Position numbers and translations under genes: made by a program. Below are positions 55,754-62,844 of a DNA stretch of 64,000 bases, piece after piece (within the stretch, counting starts at the first letter, position 1; each line of letters begins with the position of its first letter). The notes under the pieces were generated by a model. That model ran no database searches, had not been told where the DNA came from, and saw nothing but the letters and a program-made list of their open reading frames with translations. Location: NCBI RefSeq assembly GCF_000517425.1, contig NZ_CP006569.1, positions 558,001 to 622,000 of the forward strand, read 5' to 3'. This stretch comes from Sodalis praecaptivus (lineage in GTDB: Bacteria > Pseudomonadota > Gammaproteobacteria > Enterobacterales > Enterobacteriaceae).

Positions 55754-56089
55754 GATCGTTATGCCCCTGATGACAGCATTGGGTGGATCTGAGGGTATTC
55801 GCCGATAATGCGATACCTCAAAGTAGCGCCGGGGGGGAGGGCAAACCTTCTCGTTATTGCCATAGTTGCACAGGATGTGGCAAACAGATAAAGAGAAGGG
55901 CGATCAACGTCAAAAATATAAAAAAAGGGTTTTTTAAAAAAGAAACAGCGGTTCAAAAATTAGGGGGCGACCCTTTTAAGCAGGCGGCTGCGAAGGGATG
56001 AGGCCGCGAGCGCCAAGAAAGGCAGGCGTCGCGGCTGCGGTAGAACGGCCTGGGCCGTTAGCGGCAAAACTAAGGGGCGAGCGTCGCGG
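55754..56089. promoter_or_regulatory. Upstream region of rhiTN
   Basis: About 335 bases. The part near 55900-55965 is strikingly AT-rich with runs of A and T and contains the KdgR-like site. No gene is supported; the minus-strand frame of 65 codons is not recognised. Confidence 0.5.
55941..55955 (-). promoter_or_regulatory. KdgR-box-like operator upstream of rhiT
   Basis: AGAAACAGCGGTTCA matches the KdgR core TGAAACATTGTTTCA at 11 of 15 positions, with GAAAC and TTCA intact, and is flanked by A/T runs on both sides as in known boxes. KdgR represses pectin catabolic genes in related genera until ketodeoxygluconate accumulates. No kdgR gene is in the window. Confidence 0.5.
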
Positions 56090-56476
56090 CTAGAATAACT
56101 GCCAGCCGATCATCAACGTGCCGATAAGGCCCGCCAAATAGGCCAGGGACCGGATAACCGTAACCCCGAACAGGTAACATAGCGCATGAACGACGCGCGC
56201 GCCTAAAAACAGCAGCGCGCCGGCGACGGTCAACGCGTTGGTTACCGCCAGGTGTTGCGCCGCCAGCACCACGATGGCGAAGGGCAGCAAATTCTCCAGC
56301 AGATTTTGATGCGCCCGCAGCCCGCGCGCGGCGGCCCCCGTGGGCGGCGCAACCGTTTCGCGGTTGCCCATCGTGCCTTTAACGCCCACTTGACGCTGGT
56401 ATAAAAAGGAGTAAACCAGGGGCAGCAGCAGACAAAGCAACGCAGCAAGTAACAGCGCCAGCATTTCGGTACTCAT
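56090..56476 (-). CDS. MAPEG-family membrane protein
   Basis: The 128-residue protein has four membrane helices. The MAPEG pattern is present: NRETVAPPTGAAARGLRAHQNLLENLLPFAIVVLAAQ (residues about 40-76) and GARVVHALCYLFGV. The family includes membrane glutathione transferases and is mostly uncharacterised in bacteria. I chose the ATG at 56476, with AAGGAGA upstream, over one five codons earlier. Confidence 0.85.
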   Translation of the reverse strand: MSTEMLALLLAALLCLLLPLVYSFLYQRQVGVKGTMGNRETVAPPTGAAARGLRAHQNLLENLLPFAIVVLAAQHLAVTNALTVAGALLFLGARVVHALCYLFGVTVIRSLAYLAGLIGTLMIGWQLF

Positions 56477-56579
56477 CGGACTCTCCTTCAACGGCCAGCC
56501 CTAAGTATTGTCGCTTGTCGGCCAAACCGCCGCTATAGGGACGCAACATCTTGTTTATGGTTGCGCGCGGCACCGCCAT

Positions 56580-57524
56580 TCAGGCCAAATACCATAGAGG
56601 TTCACCCTGTTGCAAACGCCGAAGATTATCGCATACCGCCTGAATATTACCGGCAGCGGAAATGTCGGTAACGCCGCCGATATGCGGCGTGGCAATCACA
56701 TTCTGTTGAAAAAGACTATCCGCCGGATCCGGCGGCTCCTGCCAAAACACATCCAGGCCGGCGCCTGCCAGTTGACCGCTGATGAGCGCCTGTTCCAGCG
56801 CGTGCTTTTCCACTAAACCGCCGCGACCGACGTTAATGAGAAAGCTGCCGGGTTTGCAGTACGACAGGCTTTGCGCATTGATAAGATGGTGGGTTTGCGC
56901 CGTATCCGGCAGGCTCAGCACGACAAAATCCGCCTGCCCTAGCAGCGTGGGGAGCTCCGCTAGCGTGCCGAGCCAGTCTAGCTGATAGCGTGCGGCAAAC
57001 GCCTCATCTACGGTGCGCTTAATGCCGATTATACGCATGCCGAACGCCGCTAGCCGCCGGGCCAACGCTTTACCGATACCGCCCAATCCGACGAGCCCGA
57101 CGGTTTTGCCCATCAGACCCTGCCCGATGGGACGGCCTAACTGGCGCAGATGCAGCTGTCGCGGAATGTCGGCGGCGTTGCGCGCCAGACCCAGCATCAG
57201 ATAAATCGCCAGCTCGGCAACGGAGTCAGCATTGCCGGAACTCGCCGAGGGGACGTTAGCCACCGAGATACCGCGCGCCCGGGCGGCGGCGATATCCACC
57301 CCTTCCAGTCCGGCGCCCACTTGCTGAATCAGTTTCAACCGATCGGCGCTTTGCAGCAGCGCGGCATCCACCGGCGTCATCGTGGGGATAATGGCATCGA
57401 AATTGGCAAGGGAAAGGGTACGGAAATCGCTGGCGGCAACGAATTCCATCTCGGGCAGCGCCTGGCAAAAGCGGGCATATATCCCACCCCAGGCATCTTC
57501 TGGCGCGGCGAACAGGACTCTCAT
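56580..57524 (-). CDS. D-isomer 2-hydroxyacid dehydrogenase
   Basis: This 314-residue NAD(P)-dependent enzyme of the 2-hydroxyacid dehydrogenase family has the nucleotide loop KTVGLVGLGGIGKALARRLAAFGM, the catalytic Arg in INVGRGGLVEKHALEQAL, the Glu region DVFWQEPPDPADSLF and His in TPHIGGVTDIS. It reduces a 2-keto acid such as glyoxylate or hydroxypyruvate, or acts in reverse. The start is an ATG at 57524 after GAGGAA; a GTG directly before it is an alternative. Confidence 0.9.
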   Translation of the reverse strand: MRVLFAAPEDAWGGIYARFCQALPEMEFVAASDFRTLSLANFDAIIPTMTPVDAALLQSADRLKLIQQVGAGLEGVDIAAARARGISVANVPSASSGNADSVAELAIYLMLGLARNAADIPRQLHLRQLGRPIGQGLMGKTVGLVGLGGIGKALARRLAAFGMRIIGIKRTVDEAFAARYQLDWLGTLAELPTLLGQADFVVLSLPDTAQTHHLINAQSLSYCKPGSFLINVGRGGLVEKHALEQALISGQLAGAGLDVFWQEPPDPADSLFQQNVIATPHIGGVTDISAAGNIQAVCDNLRRLQQGEPLWYLA

Positions 57525-57901
57525 CACGCGTTCCTCGGCTATATGATTATTCTGCTAACTATAAGGGTGGTGTGGTGACGGATGCAATCTTCCCGCGCCG
57601 CGCTTCAGTGTGTCGCCGTTGGGCGGGGCGGTATCAACATAAGGCGACCGGTCGGAGGCGCCGAGAATTCCCTGCCGGCGGTGGGCGTTATCGCCTTGCC
57701 GGCGGACGGCGCTGCCGCTAGAATGAGCCCGCCGGCGGCCGGATAACCCTGTAAAGTTCATTGTTACTTCCTGCTGGCGCAGGCGCAGCAGAGCGGATCC
57801 CGCCCGGCACCTCGACCCCGCCGGGCGCTTTAACATGTAAGCCCAGTTAAACGGCGCGAAGCCGGACCGGCCGTCTGTCAGAGACCGGCGAAGGAGAAAA
57901 A
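57525..57901. promoter_or_regulatory. Divergent intergenic region
   Basis: About 375 GC-rich bases lie between the dehydrogenase and the small membrane protein. No distinct operator, RNA or gene was seen. Confidence 0.4.
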
Positions 57902-58327
57902 ATGACACTGTTTATGTTTTTGAAATCGCTGCATTTCGTCGGCATGACGCTGTGGATCGGCGGTATGTGTATGTTGGGGGTAGTGATGAACGCCTGGCGC
58001 CGCGCGCCGGACGGTGCCGGGCTCATAGCCCTTATCAATGCCGTGCAGCGCTGGAATCAACGTGTGGTACTGCCGGCGATGATCCTGACCTGGCTCACCG
58101 GCATCGGCATGACCTTGATGGGCAGTTGGCCGCCTTCGGCCTCGCTGCTGGTAAAGGGGCTATTTGTGCTAATGTTATCGGCGCTGCACGGTATGCAGTC
58201 CGGCGCGCTGCGTCGCGGGCTGGCGCAGAACCGCCTAGCGGCGCCGCGGCTGCTGAATTACGCCTGCGGTTTCACCGTGCTGGCGCTGGTGGTCAGCGTG
58301 GTGCTGATCGTGGTGCGGCCGTTCTGA
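57902..58327 (+). CDS. Four-helix membrane protein (CopD/HemJ-like)
   Basis: The 141-residue protein has four membrane helices (about 5-25, 52-75, 82-100, 120-140). The N-terminal FLKSLHFVGMTLWIGGMCML has a histidine facing the membrane, as in CopD and HemJ (protoporphyrinogen oxidase) proteins. I cannot decide between these families from sequence alone, and the role is unknown. The start follows GGCGAAGGAG. It converges with qorB. Confidence 0.65.
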   Translation: MTLFMFLKSLHFVGMTLWIGGMCMLGVVMNAWRRAPDGAGLIALINAVQRWNQRVVLPAMILTWLTGIGMTLMGSWPPSASLLVKGLFVLMLSALHGMQSGALRRGLAQNRLAAPRLLNYACGFTVLALVVSVVLIVVRPF

Positions 58328-58402
58328 ACGGCCGCCTACGTCGAGGGCCCTCACCAGGGAGGGCGGTCACCCCGGCCGCCTGAGGATGACTGCCCCGTGC
58401 CG

Positions 58403-59260
58403 TTAGCCTTTAGCAAGCGCGCGTGCGACAAGGGTCGTCAACGGCGTGGTGGAACGGCCTATCAGTCGGCTCAATTGCCGACCGTCATCGAATAAGCCGC
58501 CGCGCGCGGCACCGCTTTCCGAATCCGCCAGCATTGCCGCCAACGGCGCCGGCAGACCCGCCTGCTCCAGCAATGCCTGATAGTCCGCCTGCGGCAGATT
58601 GACATAGTTCACTTCCTGGCCCGACTGCCGGCTTATTTCCGCCGCCAGTTCGGCGAGCGTCCAGGCGCTGTCCCCCGCGAGTTCGTAAATTTTCCCCGCC
58701 TGCCCGTCGCGGGTTAGCGCTTCAGCGGCGGCGGCGGCGTAGTCGGCGCGCGCCGCCGCGGCGATACGGCCGTCCCCCGCGGTGCCGGTCACCGCATGGT
58801 GCGCCAGCGCGGCGGGTATGCCGACGGCATAATTTTCGTTATACCAACCGTTGCGCAGCAGCACGACAGGCAGACCCGATTCCGCCAGCAGCGCTTCGGT
58901 AGCGCGGTGCTCCTCGCTGAGGCCCAGCGGACTGGTGTCCGCATGCAAAAGGCTGGTATAGGCCAGCAAATCGACCCCGGCCCGTTTGGCGGCATCAATA
59001 ACCGCCGCATGCTGCGCGACGCGGCGGCCGACTTCGCTTGAGGAGATCAGCAGGAGTTTCTCTACGCCGCTAAGCGCGGCGATAAGTGTGTCAGGCTTAC
59101 CATAATCCGCCTGCCGTATTTGCACGCCCCGTTGAGCCAAATCGGCGGCTTTCGCCGGCGAGCGCACAAGGGCAATGATCTGCGCGGCGGGCATTTTTTT
59201 GAGCAGTTCATCGATAACCAAACGGCCAAGCTGGCCGGTAGCGCCGGTAATAGCGATCAT
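58403..59260 (-). CDS. qorB: NAD(P)H:quinone oxidoreductase 2
   Basis: The 285-residue atypical short-chain dehydrogenase closely follows Escherichia QorB (YtfG): IAITGATGQLG (NADPH loop), KLLLISSSEVG, LAYTSLLHADTSPLGLSEEH, LLRNGWYNENY, ARADYAAAAAE, ELAGDSAWTLAELAAEIS and ARGGLFDDGRQLSRLIG. It reduces quinones with NADPH. I chose the second of two adjacent ATGs, six bases after GGAAG. It is divergent from ytfH, as in Escherichia. Confidence 0.95.
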   Translation of the reverse strand: MIAITGATGQLGRLVIDELLKKMPAAQIIALVRSPAKAADLAQRGVQIRQADYGKPDTLIAALSGVEKLLLISSSEVGRRVAQHAAVIDAAKRAGVDLLAYTSLLHADTSPLGLSEEHRATEALLAESGLPVVLLRNGWYNENYAVGIPAALAHHAVTGTAGDGRIAAAARADYAAAAAEALTRDGQAGKIYELAGDSAWTLAELAAEISRQSGQEVNYVNLPQADYQALLEQAGLPAPLAAMLADSESGAARGGLFDDGRQLSRLIGRSTTPLTTLVARALAKG

Positions 59261-59315
59261 CATTATCTTCCTTTTCAGGTGAAAAAAAACAGCATATCGC
59301 TTATGCTAACGAAAA

Positions 59316-59340
59316 GTAAGTACATACAAAAAGGTAAGTA
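59316..59340. promoter_or_regulatory. Direct repeat GTAAGTA x2, candidate HxlR-type site
   Basis: GTAAGTA occurs at 59316-59322 and 59334-59340 (18 bases apart) in the 79-base gap between the divergent qorB and ytfH genes; the second copy touches the ytfH start. It may be part of the binding site for the YtfH regulator. Confidence 0.4.
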
Positions 59341-59753
59341 TGATGACCGAAATCCACACGCCAAGCGGCGTACTGGCAACGCGTATGCAGCGGGGGGATG
59401 TCCTTGACCCCAACTGCCCCTCCCGGACGGTATTGAAACATTTAACCAGCCGCTGGGGAGTGTTAGTACTGCTCGCGCTGGGGCAGGAGACGCTCCGTTT
59501 TAGTCAACTGCGGCGCAAAGTCGGCGGCGTCAGCGAAAAGATGCTGGCGCAGACCTTGGGGCTGCTGGAAGAGGATGGCTTGGTCGTGCGCCGCTCACTG
59601 CCGGTGGTGCCGCCGCACGTGGAATATCGATTAAGCGAGCCGGGGCGCGAGGTTAGCCTCAAGGTCGCGGCCTTGACGGATTGGATTGAGGATCACCTGC
59701 CGTCCATTCTGTTGGCGCGCGCGCTGCATAAACCGCAAGCGGGAGCCGATTGA
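59340..59753 (+). CDS. ytfH: HxlR-family regulator YtfH
   Basis: The 137-residue winged-helix regulator closely follows Escherichia YtfH: CPSRTVLKHLTSRWGVLVLLAL, LRFSQLRRKVGGVSEKMLAQTLGLLEEDGLV, PVVPPHVEYRLSEPG and KVAALTDWIE. HxlR proteins often sense quinones or electrophiles through a cysteine, and Cys-Pro-Ser here is at residue 27. It probably controls the divergent qorB. Confidence 0.93.
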   Translation: MMTEIHTPSGVLATRMQRGDVLDPNCPSRTVLKHLTSRWGVLVLLALGQETLRFSQLRRKVGGVSEKMLAQTLGLLEEDGLVVRRSLPVVPPHVEYRLSEPGREVSLKVAALTDWIEDHLPSILLARALHKPQAGAD

Positions 59754-59986
59754 TGGCTAAGGAGGGTCGGCGCGAGGTCGGCGGTGCGCGTCTGCGACAT
59801 GCCCGTCGCGCGCGCCGATGATAGCAGCGCTATTTCTGCAAGGCCACTCCTCGGTTCGCCTGTTAATCATCGAATGTCAATACCATTAATATATCAATGA
59901 ATTCAAAATTAATGGTTTGTTTTAATATGATTAATAACTGCGTTAATCTGGCGTTAATATGATATTTCTTAAGGCTGTAACGTAGC

Positions 59987-60003
59987 AACCTTAAACTAAG
60001 GTT
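59987..60003. promoter_or_regulatory. Perfect 7+3+7 inverted repeat, candidate regulator site
   Basis: AACCTTA-AAC-TAAGGTT is a perfect inverted repeat 30 bases upstream of the likely -35 box of the darA-like gene. It is well placed for an activator or for a repressor of the precursor promoter. Confidence 0.55.
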
Positions 60004-60032
60004 CAATCATTGTGTTAAAAAGGCGCGCGCGA

Positions 60033-60061
60033 TTGACGGTTTTTAATTTTTTATCAAGAAT
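60033..60061 (+). promoter_or_regulatory. Candidate promoter of the darA-like gene
   Basis: TTGACG, a 17-base spacer and AAGAAT (four of six matches to the -10 consensus) would start transcription near 60068, giving a leader of about 65 bases. Confidence 0.45.
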
Positions 60062-60133
60062 AAATGGCGCTAAAGTTGTTAGTAAGAATGGCATCCATCA
60101 TCCTTATTTACTCAATCGTACGTGGAGGTCGAT

Positions 60134-60319
60134 ATGGAGAGTTTTGCGCCCATTGCCCCCGTTGGCGGGGAACCCTCAAGGTTGCAACGGCGGCTGATGG
60201 CCTTTTCGGCGGTATTTGACCCGCCGGGGCTGGCCGTCAACGATGAGGTTTTACATGCGCTGGAGCAGCGGGCCGGTCAACGGCAATACCTTGCCTGGAA
60301 CTGGTCATTTCGTTTTTAA
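60134..60319 (+). CDS. darA: Darobactin-like (daropeptide) RiPP precursor peptide
   Basis: The 61-residue precursor has a 54-residue leader and the C-terminal core Trp-Asn-Trp-Ser-Phe-Arg-Phe (residues 55-61) directly before TAA. Darobactin A is WNWSKSF and darobactin B WNWTKRF, so W1, N2, W3, S4 and F7 are kept, R6 matches darobactin B, and position 5 is Phe instead of Lys. The Ala before W1 and a leader block LAVNDEVLHAL (residues 33-43) also resemble the DarA leader (LSITDKALNEL, recalled). Unlike DarA, no residues follow the final Phe. The start has GGAGG with ideal spacing, and a GTG four codons upstream is less likely. Product and BamA target are inferred from homology. I use the symbol by analogy. 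Confidence 0.85.
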   Translation: MESFAPIAPVGGEPSRLQRRLMAFSAVFDPPGLAVNDEVLHALEQRAGQRQYLAWNWSFRF

Positions 60320-60361
60320 ATTGTGCCTAACGGCAACGCGTTAATTCAAACGAAAATATGC

Positions 60362-60394
60362 CAGCCGGTATCGGTGTGATTTCCGATTCGGCTG
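60362..60394 (+). promoter_or_regulatory. Hairpin between darA-like and darB-like genes
   Basis: A stem of CAGCCG/CGGCTG plus ATCGG/CCGAT with a small internal loop and an 8-base terminal loop lies in the 152-base gap. It is followed by CTTTGG, a weak T-tract. It may be a partial terminator or mRNA-protecting structure that makes precursor mRNA more abundant than the exporter mRNA, as is common in peptide clusters. Confidence 0.55.
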
Positions 60395-60471
60395 CTTTGG
60401 TAGGTCGGTTAATAATGGGCTGCCGGTGTGTTTCGCTATATTGACTTCGGCTTTTCTGACCGGAAACGAAA

Positions 60472-62835
60472 ATGATAATGAAAGAATATCTTGACGATAT
60501 CAAAATAAGCCCGGTCAGTGCGTTATTGGCGGTGGTTATTACCGCTTTTGGTTTTGTCTGCGCCTTTTTAGTCCTGCTGCTGTTTTTGCAGGACCAGCGT
60601 ACAGATCGTTTCAGTGCCGAGTACGACCGACTGTATCGTATCGAAACCCGCTTTACGGTTCCCGGTGGTGACGTTATCCGCTCCGCCCGCGTCCCGCTGC
60701 CGCTGGCGGATGTGCTGCAACGTGCGCCGCAGGTGGAAGCCGTCGGTTTCGCCTACCGTTTCTTCAGCGATATTCAGACTGCGGAGCGCAGGGTTCCCCG
60801 GGTGGAACTTTTTGCCGTCAGCCCCGAGTTTCTCGGTCTGATAAACCCTTTTCAGCAGGCAATCACCCCGCCGCGGGAAAATGAAATTTATATCACTCCC
60901 GAATTCAATCGACGGTATCTGGGGTTTGAGACGCCGGTAGGCAAAGCCGTCCAATTGGCGGGGAAGGGGATGTTTATCATTAAAGGGGTGGTCCAGCCGC
61001 AGCCCGCGTCCAGCCTGGTGATGCAGGCGATGGTTGCCTTTTCGCCGTCGCTGATGGAGGCGTATTACGCCAGACGAGGGGACTGGTATAGCACCCAGGT
61101 TTATACCTTTGCCAGGATGCAAACCCGCGCGCCGCCCGATGATGGCCTGCTGCGGGAGATCGTGCGGCGCCATGCGCCCCCACTGCCCGGTGCGCCCTTT
61201 ACGCCATCACAGTTTATTCACTTGAGCGCCCGCCCGATCGACGCCATGCACTATGATGGCGGCTACGCCGATGAGATAGCGACGGTGATTTCCCGCCCGC
61301 TGCTGTATACCCTTTACGGGGCCGGTGCGTTTGTCCTGGTGACCACCCTTATTAACTTCTTCAATCTCAATGGTATTCTTCACGCGGCCAAGCGGAAGGG
61401 GCTGTATATAAGGCGCGCCCTGGGCGCTGCGGATAGCCAATTGCTGCGTGATTCGCTGGCCTCCCTGCTGCCGCAGTTGCTGAGCATCGTTATAGTATCG
61501 GCACTGTTGCTGCTGTGGCTGACGGCGGCCTCGCAGCAGGTCGCCGCATTGCTATTGACGCAGCCCTGGACGGCCATTGCGGCGGCTTTCGGCCTGGTGA
61601 CCGTTGTTCTCGTCGCCATCGTACTGTGTTCCCATTTGTCCTATTTTTTCCTGTTCGTGCTGTGCCGCGGCGGCGCCGTCAATCGCTATGAAACGGTGGT
61701 CGCCTGGTATACCAACCGCGCCACGCTGATGCTGCAGCTGTTTGTCTCGGGAGTCATCATCGCCGCCTGGGCCGGGGTGGTGGCGCAGTATCACTATGTC
61801 CGCACGGCGGATTTTGGCTATCGCGTCAATGGACTGCTGACTTTCGAGCTGAACGAGGCTGTGGCGGCCACAGGCGCCCTAACGCGGCTTAAGGAGGCGC
61901 TGAGAAGGGAAGTCGGCAGCGGTGACATTGCCCTCAGCAGTTGGCGCCCCTTTGACATGTCGCGCAGCAGCCTGACCGTGCGCCACGGCCGCCAGCAGCG
62001 CCAACAGGCGTTTACCGCCACTGCGGCCCTGTACGCCAATTGCCATTTTGCCGACGTTTGGGGACTAGAGACACTGGGCGGCAGTGGCGCTCTGACGGCC
62101 AGCCAGGCGCCGGACGTGCTGCACGTTATCGCGACCCGCGCGTTTGCGCGGCAGATGGGCTTTGCCACCTGGGATGAAGTCCTCAGCGCGCCCTTTTATG
62201 CCGAAATTGACGACAAACCTTTCACCCTGCGCGTACAGCGCGTCGTGGATGACTTTTATTTGGGCGATCTTGGCGCCGAGCCGCAGCCGCTATTGCTTTT
62301 CATTACCGACGATCGGCAGCAGTATGGCGCGTTGCGCGTGGACAACGAGGACCAGATGAGACGGGCCAAGCAGGTGCTGGCAAAGCAAATGCTTTCTCCC
62401 GACGGCATGCAGACCGTGGCGGAGCTGCACGCGGCGCATTTCCATGACGGACGCCTGATGCAGCATATCATCAGGCTGGTGGCGCTGCTCAGCCTGTCGC
62501 TGATGCTGCTAAGCGCCGTGATTATCGGCCAGTCTGAGTCGAGACGCTTGGCGAAAACATTGGCAATTATGGAGGCGCTGGGGGGATCGACCTATACCGG
62601 TTTTGTCTATTTCTTAAAGCAAAATGGGGTGCCGCTGGCATTATCGCTGGCGGCAGCCGGCGTAGCGGGATGGGCGCTGCTGAATCGCTGGCTGGCGCAG
62701 TACGAACGGGTGACGAGTCTGTGCTATGTCTGGGCGTTCGCCGCGCTGTTGGCGCTGGCGCTTGGCGTGGTGGCGGTCATGTCGCTCACGCTTGTGGCGG
62801 ATGGTGCGCGGCATCGACGGCACGGTTTCGGCTAA
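60472..62835 (+). CDS. darB: ABC exporter permease, MacB/FtsX type (DarB-like)
   Basis: The 787-residue inner membrane permease has a duplicated FtsX layout. Helix 1 (about 15-40) and a large periplasmic domain (about 45-285) are followed by three helices (about 285-310, 330-355, 370-400). Then helix 5 (about 415-440), a second periplasmic domain and three C-terminal helices (about 665-690, 710-730, 745-770) repeat the pattern. There is no ATPase domain in the chain, so a separate ATP-binding subunit is needed. In darobactin clusters DarB, DarC and DarD form the trans-envelope exporter for the peptide, and the darA-like gene lies 152 bases upstream. The start ATG follows GGAAACG; an ATG two codons on is also possible. 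Confidence 0.85.
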   Translation: MIMKEYLDDIKISPVSALLAVVITAFGFVCAFLVLLLFLQDQRTDRFSAEYDRLYRIETRFTVPGGDVIRSARVPLPLADVLQRAPQVEAVGFAYRFFSDIQTAERRVPRVELFAVSPEFLGLINPFQQAITPPRENEIYITPEFNRRYLGFETPVGKAVQLAGKGMFIIKGVVQPQPASSLVMQAMVAFSPSLMEAYYARRGDWYSTQVYTFARMQTRAPPDDGLLREIVRRHAPPLPGAPFTPSQFIHLSARPIDAMHYDGGYADEIATVISRPLLYTLYGAGAFVLVTTLINFFNLNGILHAAKRKGLYIRRALGAADSQLLRDSLASLLPQLLSIVIVSALLLLWLTAASQQVAALLLTQPWTAIAAAFGLVTVVLVAIVLCSHLSYFFLFVLCRGGAVNRYETVVAWYTNRATLMLQLFVSGVIIAAWAGVVAQYHYVRTADFGYRVNGLLTFELNEAVAATGALTRLKEALRREVGSGDIALSSWRPFDMSRSSLTVRHGRQQRQQAFTATAALYANCHFADVWGLETLGGSGALTASQAPDVLHVIATRAFARQMGFATWDEVLSAPFYAEIDDKPFTLRVQRVVDDFYLGDLGAEPQPLLLFITDDRQQYGALRVDNEDQMRRAKQVLAKQMLSPDGMQTVAELHAAHFHDGRLMQHIIRLVALLSLSLMLLSAVIIGQSESRRLAKTLAIMEALGGSTYTGFVYFLKQNGVPLALSLAAAGVAGWALLNRWLAQYERVTSLCYVWAFAALLALALGVVAVMSLTLVADGARHRRHGFG

Positions 62836-62844
62836 GGGGCGCTG

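Larger units (their letters stand above)
59754..60133 (+). promoter_or_regulatory. AT-rich control region upstream of the darobactin-like cluster
   Basis: From about 59860 the composition drops sharply to AT-rich, unlike the neighbouring genes. It contains an inverted repeat ACCATTAAT/ATTAATGGT (59882-59890 and 59908-59916), a direct repeat CGTTAATCTGG/CGTTAATATGA (59941 and 59952) and a second inverted repeat AACCTTA-AAC-TAAGGTT (59987-60003). A promoter-like TTGACG-17 bp-AAGAAT lies at 60033-60061. The composition suggests horizontal transfer of the cluster. Confidence 0.6.

Noticed and set aside
60012-60197. ORF of 61 codons overlapping the darA-like start
   Set aside because: It is in another frame, begins with GTG without a good Shine-Dalgarno, crosses the likely promoter and has no peptide-precursor features.
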